Source of the DNA: Phoma sp. XZ068
Taxonomy: Eukaryota; Ascomycota; Dothideomycetes; Pleosporales; Didymellaceae
Length of the DNA: 64,000 nucleotides
Assembly (NCBI GenBank): GCA_004835665.1
Contig: RBKR01000003.1
Span: 2,046,001-2,110,000, forward strand
Direction: 5' to 3'
Under the pieces are notes generated by a model that was not told the DNA's origin, ran no database searches, and saw only the letters and a list, made by a program, of their open reading frames with translations. Of this stretch, positions 1 to 11,894 are shown piece by piece. The stretch's first letter is position 1; each line of letters begins with the position of its first letter. The position numbers and the translations under genes are program-made.

Positions 1-1516
1 GGCCTTTTGGAAGCCGTCAAGGACCACCCCATGGCTTGTTTTTGGGCGTTCGTCTTCTGCTTCACGATTGTACGCATTGTCGCTCCGTGGGCGTAATATA
101 ACTAACAGTCAGCAGGTTATGGAATCCTTCGACATGTTCCTGAACGGTAACTTTGTTGCCCTGGCCGCTTTCAAGGAGAGGTACGGTGTTGTGCTTGCCG
201 ATGGAACCAAGGCTATCCCCACAAAATGGCAGAGTTCTCTGTTTCAAGCGGGCCAGTGTGGTGCTTTTATCGGAGTCTTCCTCGCTGGTCCCATCACAAA
301 CCGCATTGGGTACAAGAAGTGTACCCTCTTAGCGTTGGTGCTCATGAATGCTACCATCTTTATTTCTTTCTTCGCCCAGTCGCTCGAGGTACTTGTTATT
401 GGACAGGCTTTCGAAGGTATTCCCTGGGGCATGTTTATCGCCAACTCTCCCGCCTACGCTTCTGAAGTGGTTCCGGTGGTTCTTCGCGGTGTCTGTACCG
501 CTACTCTCCAGATGTCCTGGTCTATTGGAAGCATTATCGTCGCCGCTGCAACCTACGGCTACAACAAACGTCAGGACGAATGGGCGTGGCGCGGACCACT
601 TGCACTGCAGTGGGTCTTTCCCCTTCCCCTGATGGTTCTCATCTTCTTTGCTCCTGAGTCTCCATGGTGGCTTGTCCGCCACGGCAAGAAGGAGCAAGCG
701 CTGAAGTCAATCAAGCGGCTTGGTCGCAGGAGTGGTACTCAGGCATCTGCCGATGAGACTCTTGCTATGATCGAGCGAACTGTCAACATCGAAGCCCACC
801 TTGGCGGTGACCCTACTCTGCTCGATCTCTGGAAGGGCGTTGACCTGAGGCGAACAATCATCACCTGCTTGATTTACGCATCCCAGAACTTCGCCGGTAA
901 TCTGATCGCCAACCAGGCCACCTTCTTCTTTGAGCAAGCTGGCATGTCAACGGACTTCTCTTTCAAGCTCAACCTCATCAATTCGTGCCTTCAATTAGTC
1001 GCCAACGCTTTATCTTGGCCACTCAGCGCCTGGTTCGGTCGCCGAACTATCTTCCTTGGCGGTGCCATTGTCAATATGGCCCTTCTCATCATCCTCGGTA
1101 TCTGCGCGACCATCAACCAGAGCATCGCGACAAACTACGCTCAGGCCTGTCTCGGTGTGATCATCTCTTTTGTTTTCGCTGGCACACTCGGACCAATCTC
1201 TTACTCCATCATCGCCGAGACATCATCCATCCGCTTGCGTCCTCTTTCAACCGGTGTCGGTCGTGCCGCCTACTACGTTGCCGAGATTCCTATGATCTAC
1301 CTGGCTTCGCAGATGCTCAACCCTACCGGATGGAATATGGCTGGCAAATGTGGTTATGTTTGGGGTGGGACGGCTTTTGTTTGCCTTGTCTCCGCCTACT
1401 TCGGCCTTCCTGAGATGAAGGGTCGATCTTACCGCGAACTCGATATTCTGTTCAAGCGCAAGGTCCCTGCCAGAAAGTTCAAGTCCACAATTATTAATGT
1501 CGACGAGAATGAGTGA
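1..1516 (+). CDS. MFS alpha-glucoside/maltose-type sugar transporter (5' partial)
   Basis: This is the downstream part of a major facilitator sugar:proton symporter of the plasma membrane. It is cut by the window edge, so the N-terminus is missing. Exon 1 (1-69) is read in frame 1 and joins exon 2 (116-1516) over a 46-nt intron at 70-115 with donor GTACGC, branch ACTAAC and acceptor CAG. The joined frame gives 489 visible residues. Seen in the protein are the fungal maltose-permease start-of-TM1 pattern FDMFLNGNFVALAAF, the loop motif PESPWWLVRHG after TM6, the GRR motif of WFGRRTIF, and a variant PEMKGRSY of the C-terminal PETKGRS motif. About ten further hydrophobic segments follow. The reading frame is clean. 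By family knowledge it would import maltose or a related alpha-glucoside; the exact sugar cannot be read from sequence. Confidence 0.9.
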   Translation, partial: AFWKPSRTTPWLVFGRSSSASRLYALSLRGRNITNSQQVMESFDMFLNGNFVALAAFKERYGVVLADGTKAIPTKWQSSLFQAGQCGAFIGVFLAGPITNRIGYKKCTLLALVLMNATIFISFFAQSLEVLVIGQAFEGIPWGMFIANSPAYASEVVPVVLRGVCTATLQMSWSIGSIIVAAATYGYNKRQDEWAWRGPLALQWVFPLPLMVLIFFAPESPWWLVRHGKKEQALKSIKRLGRRSGTQASADETLAMIERTVNIEAHLGGDPTLLDLWKGVDLRRTIITCLIYASQNFAGNLIANQATFFFEQAGMSTDFSFKLNLINSCLQLVANALSWPLSAWFGRRTIFLGGAIVNMALLIILGICATINQSIATNYAQACLGVIISFVFAGTLGPISYSIIAETSSIRLRPLSTGVGRAAYYVAEIPMIYLASQMLNPTGWNMAGKCGYVWGGTAFVCLVSAYFGLPEMKGRSYRELDILFKRKVPARKFKSTIINVDENE

Positions 1517-2824
1517 GCTGTTAGCCAGTAGCAACTATAGTATATTAGCTAGAAAGCAAGGATAAGTTCAGTCTAAACAGTCCTTTGTCCTTAGCAACGT
1601 CGGCTTCTTGAATTGGTTCTGAGCGAATCGAGCGGAACAAAAATGTCCAAGGAAGGCAATTTCATATTGACTGACTGTACGTCAGAGTGCGACACGAAGC
1701 TTGGGGTTTATTTTACGGCTTCAAGGACCGTAGGATTTCCGTTTCACCCCCTTACTATGTCCAAATATCGGACCGTCAAAGGAGTTGAACTCAAGGCTGC
1801 CATCTGGACATGCGCCAGGTACCCACGTCTTTGGGAGATTGTGCCGTGTTTGCTCAGCCTGTGAGTCTCTGTGATACTTCCAAGCCAATATGGCACGTTG
1901 CTTGGTGTTTTCTTTCCGAGCGCTCACCGCCTCCTTGGGATCAAAACAAAGTGTGGCGCGGGTTGCGCACGTAACAAAAGAAATCGAGTCTGCGCTTGTG
2001 TTTCAAATCTAACTGTAAAAGGCTAGAGATAATATACACATTGCACTAAACGTGACACGGACAGTGATCGTAAATCTGGACATCTCAGCACAAATGTAAG
2101 TGATCGCAAGATCCTGGTACAGCTCAGGAGTAGTCGAGTAGAAGCTGCATTCCATTCGATCGCTTCTCCACTTAGGGTTCCTTTGTGCAAGATCCAACAG
2201 GCCCCAGTGGCGTCCGAATTGGGAGCCATCCCTGGTCTTGTCCGACATCGGTAGAAGCCAATCATGATCTCTATGTTTATCATTTTCCACCTCTGCATCA
2301 CTTTGCAGACCTGGCTTCCTACCTCTGGGACCTGTTCTTGTGCGCGCTAAGACGTGGAAACACTGTACAACTGATAATTCTTTTCGGCGTAATCACAAGC
2401 AATCGATTCTTGTTGTGCGCTCTTGAGCTACAGGCCAATAATTTGCTATAACGATCAGTAAGATGAACCATGAATCCTATCAATACATCTGGAACGGAGG
2501 TCACTGTCCGATTCAGCTCGCATCAATCCCTCGCGACATGAAACGAATCAAGAAACATGCGACAAATTACCACAAGTGTTTTTCAAACACGCTATGGTCC
2601 TCATCTGCCTCTACTATACTTGGCAAACGCTGAACACTATGGTTGTCACCTCAAAACGAAATTGAGTCAGCTGATTCAGATTGAAGCAATCATTGGCGTT
2701 TTCTGAAGTTCTGCAAGGAAGAATACATAAGTTCGCACGACTAACCACATTATACAACATCAGCCTCAGACCTCAGCACTACACTCCAGCAAAGCCTCTT
2801 ACTACAAATCGAAATCCGTTAAAC
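1517..2824. other. Intergenic, no gene recognised
   Basis: Only short frames without a recognisable domain or intron-joined continuation occur here. The stretch holds the 3' flank of the transporter and the promoter side of the AA9 gene. The 150 bases before the AA9 start are CA-rich, as is common for fungal 5' leaders. Confidence 0.55.
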
Positions 2825-3689
2825 ATGAAGCTCACTTCCACCCTCTCATTGGCCTTTGTGGCTACCACCGTTTCTGGACATACCATCATGCAGAATTTCA
2901 ACGGCATTGGCCAGGGTAAAGGAATTTACATGCCCAGCTACGACGGTCCAATTGTAGACGTCACTTCTCAGTCTATCGCCTGCAACGGTGCGCCAAACAC
3001 TGGCTTTAGGGTTCGTTAGACCAAAACATCACCCATTCTTTGCAACATGTCAAGAAGCTGACCCTTATCCATCAGAGTCCAAACATGGTCGTCAATGTCA
3101 AGGCTGGAGATGAAGTGACTGGCTCGTGGCTTCACACACTAACCAGCACTGGACCAAGCTCAACTTCAGACACCAAGATTATCGACTCCAGCCACAAAGG
3201 ACCAGTTATGGTATACATGAAGAAGGTTGAGAGCGCCTTGAAGAACCCTAGCGCAGGGCCCGGCAATGGATGGTTCAAGATTGCTCATGCTGGGTACCAA
3301 AACGGCCGCTGGGCAGTCGACGACCTCATCGCAGGAGATGGAATTCAGAAAGCCACTATCCCTAAGTGCATCGCCAACGGTGAATACCTGATCCGTTTTG
3401 AGTTACTCGCTCTGCACGATGCGTCTAAACGGTGTGTACTCTTTACCTCACTTGGCTACGAGGTTTACTGACACTTGATATTAGTAACGGGGCCCAGTTT
3501 TACATGGAATGCGTTTCGATCAAAGTTTCTGGAGGCTCGGGTGCCAAGACTCCGTCCACAGTGTCTTTCCCCGGTGCGTACAAGGCTGACGACAAGGGTA
3601 TTCTCTTCGACGTCTGGTCTGGAGGCAATGGCAAGCCGTACCCTAAAGGATCATACCCTATCCCTGGACCTGAGGTTTTCCAGTGCTAA
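2825..3689 (+). CDS. Secreted lytic polysaccharide monooxygenase, AA9 family (former GH61)
   Basis: A copper enzyme that oxidatively cleaves cellulose or related glucans outside the cell. Three exons, 2825-3010, 3076-3431 and 3485-3689, are joined over introns of 65 nt (donor GTTCGT) and 53 nt (donor GTGTGT, branch CTGAC). They encode 248 residues, the usual length for a single-domain AA9. An 18-residue signal peptide ends VSG, directly before HTIMQNF, so processing leaves the obligatory N-terminal copper histidine. The second histidine-brace residue lies in SSHKGPVMVYMKKV. The second-sphere His and Gln and the axial Tyr lie in LLALHDASK and GAQFYMEC. All key residues are present. No carbohydrate-binding module or linker follows. 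The gene looks functional; substrate preference cannot be told. Confidence 0.95.
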
Positions 3690-5283
3690 GTTAACGGAAG
3701 TTTGTTAGAGGCCAGCTTTCAGGTGTGTACAACAAGAGGCTACGGCCAAGTGTAAAAGCGACAGCGTTATTTTTCTTCAGTATATGTATTTATAGAATAA
3801 ACTTGTGCAATCTTCTAAGCTTCTTTGCGGTGCATATATTTTATATATTTTCAGGTGTAGATTTTATCACGGAACTATGTTCTGAGGGACATTTGCCGAG
3901 TGTGCGAAACGCATATATGCATAGCCTAGATAGGATTACTTGTTGGTCTATGTTGCGCATGTGGACTACCATATGATAATTTGATGTGTCAAGTTCTGTA
4001 ATGTTCGTAATATCGCATTCGGCAAAAGGTGACTTCTTCATGCGCATTCGCGTATGTTGACTCTTTGATTAGCGAGTTACGCGACTCCCTCCGCATGTTC
4101 CGTCTGCTCATGTGTATACCAATATTCCTCTTCACAGCCAAATCTCTGCACTTAATGCGCGATGTTGCTCAATTTGCATTCTTCTTTCGTCAAGCACACA
4201 AGTGGCAAAACTGTGTAGCTACTCACACTTGCTACAAATGAAATGAACCTGGGAAGGGTATCTACATTACTGCATCAATCAGGAGACAATTTTAGAATCT
4301 AAGTCGCGTCTGAGAGGTCCTGGACATAGCCCAGGCTAAAGTACCAACTTGACCGGAGGCCTGCATTGTTTGTGTTGCCAACAATTGACTCGTCAAAGTA
4401 GTGACTAACAGTGATAAGCTTAAGATCAAGACAACCATATATAGTGAAGTAACGAGCAGGTAAGTCAGCCTCAAGCAATGACTAAGACACCAAAAAAAAA
4501 AGCGACCACTTTACATATGATAGACTTTGTTTTGATGGTGATGGACGGTCAACAACGTTGATACGGAACATTAAGCTGCAATGCCTCTTCGTACGAACTC
4601 ACAGGTACCCATTACAGGCCCCATAATCGCGTAAGGCTCAGCTTGTAGGGTCAGGGGGGCAACGGGCACCTACAGAGCTATTGCTTGTTGGGATTTGATG
4701 TGAAAGCTTAGACAGGCTGCGAGCGCGCCCATCGCAGTAACCATGATGAGCAAACATTTGTTCTCAATAAATAAAATTCAGCTGCATTTACATGTTCTGT
4801 CCGAGCCAGATGAAACAATTTTAGCTATGAAATTCCGCCGGAGCCTGGACAAAACCTAGCAATATTATAAAGAGCGCTATTCCTACCACGCATTCTCCGG
4901 CACTCTCAGACTATGTAGAGCTCTGAGACTTTTGTCATGGAGTTTGTGTCAACCGAAGAGGAACGAAAATCAAAAAGGTAGACACAAGGGACGACAGAAA
5001 GAATCCGGTGCGGTTACTTGAGCCTTCGACCCTAAGTTGTGTGGGGTGTTACATCGGAGGCGTCTGGGACGCCGCGACGTTGTTGGGATTCGGGATCAGT
5101 GTCTGAAACTGAGTCGCGATGTATCTTGTGAAGCACCTTCTCTTTCACGGAGCTGCACTCTGTCAGAGGGATAACTCGGAAGGTATCACGAGACACGAGG
5201 GCTGCTTACCTTGTTCGATGGGTCTCACGACCTTCACGGAGCTCAGTGAAAACAAAAGCACCCTGGTTCATTGGTTAGTACAA
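3690..5283. other. Intergenic, no gene recognised
   Basis: About 1.6 kb between the convergent AA9 and MARVEL genes. The first 200 bases downstream of AA9 are AT-rich with TATATA runs and probably hold its 3' untranslated region. Frames are short and show no domain. Confidence 0.55.
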
Positions 5284-5823
5284 CTAGCTTCCAGATGCAT
5301 CGGTTGAACCCACAAGTATTGCACTCAGCATCCAAGCCATAGCACCGATGAACAGGAACGCTAGGATTCCCCTCCAGCTGCCACACCCTGCTGAACCGAT
5401 GGTTGCTGGCGTCACAACAGGAACCCGCCAGAAACGGCCCCAGTAGAAACCCCAATAATTGTAATACCAAGACGAGGTGCAGGAGCTGTTAAGCTGTGCA
5501 ATGTCAGCGAACCAATAACGCCATGATAGTATTAAGTAACTGCTTACACTGGCTAGAAGGCCAAAAGCGACGATCGAGCAGATGAAGAATATCGCATCGA
5601 GTGGAAACGCGTAGAAGGAGTAGCGAGCAGGGATGATCAGTAGTATCGAGAAGACCATTTCTAGAGCGGAGATGACTTCGGCGTATATTAAGCGTCCATT
5701 TGTAGATCCACCACCGATATTTGATAAGTAAAAGAAGCGGCCGAGAAGGGAAACAACGATAGTTGCGCTGCACAGTTCGCCAAGACGAAGGATAACGGAA
5801 ACGACTTTCGAACCAGTTCCCAT
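5284..5823 (-). CDS. Small MARVEL-domain-like four-helix membrane protein
   Basis: Predicted 161-residue integral membrane protein. Exon 1 is 5823-5548 and exon 2 is 5493-5284. The 54-nt intron (donor GTAAGC, acceptor ACAG, branch GCTGAC) is a multiple of three and would otherwise read through as 18 extra residues. Seen are four hydrophobic segments. The region after segment 3 carries C..SSWYYNYWGFYWGRFWR and a Cys-Gly-Ser-Trp-Arg turn before segment 4, a pattern common in fungal MARVEL-like proteins of this size. Its cellular role is unknown; animal MARVEL proteins act at membrane apposition and vesicle sites. A TATATA box lies 91 bases upstream. The gene is intact. Confidence 0.8.
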   Translation of the reverse strand: MGTGSKVVSVILRLGELCSATIVVSLLGRFFYLSNIGGGSTNGRLIYAEVISALEMVFSILLIIPARYSFYAFPLDAIFFICSIVAFGLLASVSSYLILSWRYWFADIAQLNSSCTSSWYYNYWGFYWGRFWRVPVVTPATIGSAGCGSWRGILAFLFIGAMAWMLSAILVGSTDASGS

Positions 5824-5913
5824 AGTGGCGCTTCGAGAAATTGTGCGATCGGTATGTTATCTGAATAAGAACGTATTCTTGTCCTTATTTTACGCGCACG
5901 AGATCCAGCCCTC

Positions 5914-5919
5914 TATATA
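5914..5919 (-). promoter_or_regulatory. TATA box of the MARVEL-like gene
   Basis: TATATA followed by GAGG on the minus strand, 91 bases before the ATG at 5823. The spacing suits a fungal core promoter. This is a motif call only. Confidence 0.4.
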
Positions 5920-8727
5920 CGCTCTCATGGCTGCATGCAGAGACAAAGAACAAAGACTTGACATGACATCATCTTCACCTGCAACACCCAGACCACGGAA
6001 CAGCATCCCCATAAGATCGCGATTCGTTACGTACGGCGGAACTCACCGGAGGGTGCCTTAGAAGGTGTGCTCGCTTGAGCTGGAAAGGCAAGCTCTGCGT
6101 TGCGCTTACTGGCTACTTTTACCGACCCAAAAGCTTCAATGAACGGGAACAGAGCTATGCTTGTGAAAGACGGAAACGCAACAGGCCACTTCTTTGTATT
6201 TGAAGCCAACAAAAACTGATGGGTGAAAACATCACCCCACCAAATTGTTTCAGATAATCTGGCACTCAAGGGGACAGAGCAATTGAGGCATGCACACGCG
6301 CGCCGGGTCTATTGCAAAGCACGTAGCACAATCGCTGCTGAATGACCGATGAATCGCCGTGCAAGTTTCTATGAAGAGCATGCTTGTGTCTATGTATGAT
6401 CTCCAATCACCGAACTCTTTTGGCGCCATTTTTTTTCAACCTATAAGGTGGAAACCACCAGTTTTATTAGGCGAACGTACAGATGTTCTTGTGGATGTCA
6501 GATGCGGGGTAGCCGCTCCTTGGCAGCGATGATCGTTCCGTTGAACCACATCAGGCGCTGAACCTCAGCCGAGGACAACCCACAAACTCAAGACAGGTGG
6601 GATCTAATTAGGGGTCTGCCTCAAGTACCACTGATCCAATCACTAGGCACATCCGATCTTGGCATAGCTGGCTGCGTAAAGCTGGCATCATCGCTGAAGA
6701 TTTCATACCAAGATCTTCAATTAAAAGTCATAGCAATCCATCGTTCTGAGCTCTTATGAGATTTGCATCAACTTCACGCGCCTCACCCCATGTTCTAATA
6801 CAGACCAAATCTAAATGGAAGGAATGAAAGAAACAGGAAATAGACCTGAAGAGCGTATGATCGGTGGGGACTGAAAAGACAAGAGCTGGTCTGACGATCC
6901 CTGTAGTGTCTGGGCTTGGACTGATGCGCCCTGTACACGATGTAGTGCTGAGATCCCCATCCGTATTGTCGACAAAACGATGAGATTGAGCGAAAGAGCA
7001 TATTAAAAGGAACATTTTCCTTCCAACAACACCTTTTACCGTGGTTGCTAAGTAAAAATGTAGGTATGTGGATAAGCTTGAGCGGCAACAATCGTGACTG
7101 GTAGCCGGCCTGGAAGAACTGTAAGGCCGTCACGAAAGCCGCCAGAGGTGGCCAAGGCAGCGGTGATGGGAGGCTGACTGCGGTCATCCTTTGACACAAC
7201 GGACCCACGCACGACTTGATCTCTTTCATTCTTCGAGCAGCAGCAACAGGATTTGTGAAGTTCATGATAAGGATTGCAGTGGTTGAAAAGAAGGAATCTG
7301 CTTGAGAGTGGGATGGCCATTACATGCCGTCGCAATTTTGCGCGCATGGACTTCGAGAACAGCCGTACGCAACGTGTAGGATCAGCCTTCTGAGGCGAAC
7401 CTCAACGATGGCCAAACGTAACGGATGAATCATCATGTCGTTTGTAAGCCATCGGGTAACGAGGTTCTGATAATTGAGCAAGGCATAAAGGGCCATCAGT
7501 CTGGATGAATACTATGGAACTACATGGCTCTATCCCCATGGCTCTCAACCCGTTTCCCAACACCTTACTCGAACGCTCGTATTTCGGGATATGCTCGAAG
7601 TCTACGCTGGGAGCGCGGTCATGCATGTGTTATTTGGTTACTTAGCGTGCCTTCCAGGACTGGCTACTGGTAAATCGAACCCTGCCCCACAGCCTACGAG
7701 GACAACCTACTAGAACAGAAACTGGATGAGCTGCCACAACTGTACCACCAGGAGTGAGCGGGGCACGTAAAAATGAAGAACTTTGTTCAGAAGAGAAGCA
7801 CCTGTGAATGCAGCATTTCAATGTTCGGTTCCTCTGCATGTTATGGAAAGGTTCAAGACGACGAGTCGAGGGGTTAGAGTTTCTTGGGCGCTAAGGCGAG
7901 AGCGAGATTAGCGAGCTGAAAAACTGCCCGCCATTGCGTTTTGACTTATGGTCACGGTGTATCGAAACGACATGCGTACATTGGGATGGTTCAGGTGCTT
8001 ATGGTGGGTCTACTCAGTGCGGTGTCTTTCCACATAAACCTCAACAACGCAACTTTGTCTGCAAATCCGCAAGAACGAGATTGCAACTGCGAACTAGCAG
8101 CCCTCCCACTGACGTCGTTCTTGGTTGGCGTAACTCTAACAGAGCTTTAAATCGAGTTAGACATGCTACTATCGCGACGATGCTTTTTCTTAGTTTGTTG
8201 CGGTTGCTGGGGGCCCAGCCATGCATGCCAATATGGCCAGCCCAGATATGGATGGTGCCTCGGCGACGGGCGTAAGGTAGCCTCAGGGGTAAATATTCGA
8301 TGTGGGGTTATCCCTGTAGCAATCAGCTGAACGGCTGACATGATCTTCAAAAGCTGTTATTTATAAAGTTTAGGATCATCAATAGCAGCGTGATGGTAGA
8401 CTGCAGCTGAAAGACTGGCTGTTATCTTACTGTAATCCTGAAGCTTGATTCGCCTAATATAATACACTTTAGAGTTCAATACAGTCAGCTGAACTCGCTT
8501 CGGAGCCCCACATTCCATACTTGCCCCTGAGACAATGTATACAGTATCGCTAAATACTAACAATGATTGGCAGCAATTGACTCATGCGTGATCTGTTGAT
8601 TCTTGGCTCTTCGTATCAGTACTTCCAGCTGAACATTAAAGTATTGCAATCTTACTTTAGGGAATGTGCCTCGGCGTTCTCGCTTAGTACATGCAGAAGG
8701 TATCAATTTTAGAAGGTAGTGAAGCTG
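5920..8727. other. Long interval without a recognisable gene
   Basis: About 2.8 kb. Several minus-strand frames of 80-156 codons occur (6027-6269, 6795-7265, 7048-7347), but none shows a domain, signal peptide or a convincing splice join. Part of 7048-7347 reads like ordinary protein sequence, so a decayed or unrecognised gene is possible. Confidence 0.45.
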
Positions 8728-8736
8728 TTTATATAT
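8728..8736 (+). promoter_or_regulatory. TATA box of the knottin-like secreted protein gene
   Basis: TTTATATAT sits 61 bases before the ATG at 8797, a plausible core-promoter position. Motif call only. Confidence 0.4.
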
Positions 8737-8796
8737 CCCTGCGGTGCTGCTCTCTCTAAACGGATTCTGACCTGATCGATTTTTTTGCTTATCATC

Positions 8797-9474
8797 ATGT
8801 ACCAACGCAGCATCGTCCTCCTTCTATCTCTGGTGGCAACAGTGGTATCAAACCCCGCGCCTGTCAGCCCCAAAGATTGTACCGTCAACTGCCGAGCTTT
8901 GGTGGTTCTCAAACAGCTTGGACCGCCAGCGACGTCGTTTTGTAGATCGTTACTCAAGGTACCCGCAACTGTCACACAAACCACTACTATTGCTACTCCT
9001 ACCGTGTATGCTCACTCTTATCTTGAATCATTTTTGCTTCAAACTGACATAATATAGTACTGTCACTACGTCAACAGTAACTATAGAGGTTATACAAAGT
9101 GAATGCCCTGCTCCGTCAAAGCGCGCTGTACCCGGTGCAATCGAAAAACGCCTCTACTTACCTGCCCTTTCGGCCTTTCCTGCATCAAAACTATCTTCCG
9201 CGTGTAGTTGCCTACGCTTGGCTCCCAAGACCACAGCTACAACCACGGTGACACCTCCTGCTACAGTACGTACCCAAATACTAGAGATAATTGTTAAGTA
9301 ACTAAGATTTTGTAGACTGTTAGCACTGTTGCTACAACAACAACTTGTATTACCTGCTCCCCGAACGGAAGAGAGTGCACGTTCGATCGTCCTGACTTAT
9401 GCTGTGGACGTGCTTGCCTCCGAGTCCTTCCCTCAGTTCCTGGTGGTCCTGAGGCGACCTGTATTTCCTTCTAG
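8797..9474 (+). CDS. Small secreted protein, Thr-rich, with knottin-like C-terminal cysteines
   Basis: A 191-residue predicted secreted protein of unknown function. Exons 8797-9005, 9058-9265 and 9316-9474 are joined over introns of 52 nt (donor GTATGC, branch CTGAC) and 50 nt (donor GTACGT, branch CTAAG). The splice choice is supported because the joined frame keeps the Thr/Val repeats in register. Order of parts: a hydrophobic signal peptide of about 22 residues; a Cys-bearing segment; Thr-rich stretches (PTVTVTTSTVT, TTATTTVTPPATV); a middle segment with Lys-Arg pairs (PSKRAVPG, IEKRLYL) that could be Kex2 sites; and a C-terminal unit with spacing C-X6-C-X7-CC-X3-C-X14-C. That spacing is the classical inhibitor-cystine-knot arrangement. 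An alternative in-frame ATG lies 12 bases upstream. It could be an apoplastic or surface protein; this is inference. Confidence 0.8.
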
Positions 9475-9860
9475 TATATCTGAGCAAATGAGTTTCCCCA
9501 GCGAGCGCATCAAGAATATAGCTCATCTAGAAACCTTCAGACAATAGATCACAGCTGTTCGAGAGCAGTCCCGCCGCTGACTAATTTGCGCAAAGAGAAC
9601 ACTGCATCACCATATAAACTCAAAAGAAATACTTAGAGGACAATAAACATTAAGAGATTCGGTGCATGGCCACTGACGACAATAACATAAGCAAGGTATC
9701 TGTAGGGAGATCCTAACTCTTAATCGTTACTGCCCCACATCCAGTCATTTTACACTACAACATTGCATCGATCTCCAAACCCAAGCTTCCTCTGACAACA
9801 ATCTAAATCAATTGTCTCATGAAAAAGGGCCAATGAAGCCGTTCAGAACACAGCAACTGC
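9475..9860. other. Intergenic between convergent genes
   Basis: Holds the 3' ends of the secreted-protein gene and the converging MYND-SET pseudogene. No other feature seen. Confidence 0.6.
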
Positions 9861-11025
9861 TCACAATGAAAGCTTCCTTCTCCAAAGCCATGTTTCAAAC
9901 TCCTCTGCGCCTTTGTCCCGCGGAACCTTTTCTGGTCCTTGCCTCCACTTCATCGTAGTTCCATAGAGCCTGTGTGAGCTAGGTCGGTCCATGAATCCCT
10001 TGAGTCTTCTTGCCTCTGGACTATCATCTCCTTCCAACAAGACTCTTTTGCGGTATGCTCTTTCCGCGAAGACCTATGCCCTTGCTTGATCTGCATGTGC
10101 AATTGCTATCTGTAGTGCATCGTAGTATGCTCGCGGTAGCCTTGCGTCGGCGATCTGCTCTTCTTCCATTAAACGTAGCATTGTCTGCAGGTGAAATAGG
10201 CAGGCCAAAGGTGTGGTGACGATACTCACACCGTTGCCGACAATGCTATCAAGATTTGCAATCTCATCCAAACGTGCGTCGCTTTGCTCATGTTTTGTCC
10301 CTGCAAGTGAGCATAGCATGCATCCGCACAAGAACCCGAAGCTGGGCATCAAAAGCTGTTGCCGCAAAGCAAAGTTCTCGGAGCCATCAAGATAGGATAT
10401 GCATGCCTCCTCTCCTTTCCTGATGTCTCTGCAAGCATGGATTGTCAGACAGTTATTTTCGGGTTTCCACGCATTTTGTGCATTACTTTTGCAGGAGTGA
10501 TTGATGCGTGCAGCTTGGAGGAAAAGTCCACCTTTCGCAGCCCCAGCACCAAGAGGAAGAGCATTGGTGCGAGCGATACCAACAGCAGGATCTTGCTTGT
10601 TGTCGTGGATGTTATGCAAATGATAGAAAGCCTTTTGCTGCTCGTGGCTGAGCTTCTGTAGTTGACTGCGTATAATCTCTCCTACAATACGAAGAGAACT
10701 GGTGTCCCGAGGCACAATGAGAATGGGGCTCTCTGAAAGTATTCTTGTTCCTTTTGGTATCTCATATCATGCTACTAGGCCTTGACCCTCCTGAAATTGG
10801 GTTGACTATATAACATGGGTCGTTTTGCTGTTCGAACTTTACGTTAAGAATGGGAATGGTTGGGACCGCAGTGGTGGCTACGCAAGTATGCTTATGTGCC
10901 TTCCAGTGCTGTCTCTGGCAATGCCGGGAGCAGTAAGCCATACCCAGGCATCGTGCGCACCGCATCAAATCCGTTTCCGATCCAGTGCCGCTGCAGAAAG
11001 CACACTTTTTGGTGAGCTCGGACAT
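9861..11025 (-). pseudogene. Broken MYND-finger/SET-domain methyltransferase-like gene
   Basis: The frame starts at 11025 with an intact MYND zinc finger (residues 8-48, ending HWKAHKHTC). A SET domain follows, with the cofactor/knot motifs RINHSCKSN and GEEACISYLDG and a cysteine-rich post-SET stretch (FLCGCMLC). Three lesions are visible. A one-base frame change lies near 10780-10790 between the finger and the SET domain. An in-frame TGA lies at 10767-10769. An in-frame TAG lies at 10074-10076, after which about 70 further residues of clearly related C-terminus (including HRLYGT) remain open to a natural stop at 9861-9863. A 45-nt intron near 10200-10245 (donor GTGAGT) is likely. In working relatives such proteins methylate protein lysines. 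Here the product would be cut to an isolated finger, so loss of function is likely. A sequencing error could explain one lesion but hardly all three. Confidence 0.8.
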
Positions 11026-11894
11026 ATCTGCTCCGTGGAATTTGTAGAGAGATAATAGGTGATCTGTATGGCTAGTCTGTTCTTGTCAGTAGTAGTACTG
11101 GAGTTCATTGATCTATACACCTACTACGAATGTCGATCAAGCAAGATCGGGAACGAATGATATGCGCGACAGTAAAATTATGGGCGCTAGTAGTTTAACT
11201 TAGTCAGGGGAGCTTGGAGAATTACAATTATTCAATGCCTAGTTTGGAGTAGGATTCAAGAGCTATATCGTGCAAGTTTAGCCCAGGTCCCTGTAAACTG
11301 CATCCCCCGTCGTTGCACGGCCGATTCATTGTTGCACCACACATCCACTAGACCACTTGATCAAAGAACGAGTGGCTGCGGATTTCTCTGCCATTCATCA
11401 ACTCAAATGCGTACCCAACACGGGCGGACTGGAATCAACTATTCTAATTGCTGGCGTCAATGGTGCAGGTTGGTCCCGCATCGGTTCGCGATTACAGCGT
11501 GTTATTTTGAGGCTTTTCCAGTCTTGTACCTGCGTGAGTCGATTCAGATAGTAGGTGGGGAAGACGGTAGCTCGAAATCAACATCACACCGAGATGCCGT
11601 GAAATTGAGATATCCTGATTGTGCACAATGGGCACTCATCAGTGGGCCGAAGTTACCAACGTATGCAGTCTTATCATAGCGGTGGCAGCATGACTGGTTA
11701 CCAGCAGTGTGGGCCCAACGAGAGAATGAGTCATCGTCGTTCATTCCACCAGACGCGTTGGTATGCGCTAGACACCTCGGAGCAAGATCATGTGCATACA
11801 AATTATGTTGTATTAGTACTACCAGTAGAGAATATAAGATTGTAACCATGACATACATTCACAGTGCTAATATCTCTCTGGTATCATTGGCATC
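11026..11894. other. Intergenic, no gene recognised
   Basis: Short overlapping frames on both strands with no domain. Contains the upstream flanks of the two neighbouring pseudogenes. Confidence 0.55.

Noticed and set aside
5284..5823. 179-residue uninterrupted version of the MARVEL-like protein
   Set aside because: The extra 18 residues are a 54-nt intron with donor, branch and acceptor, and they interrupt the conserved segment before the third loop.
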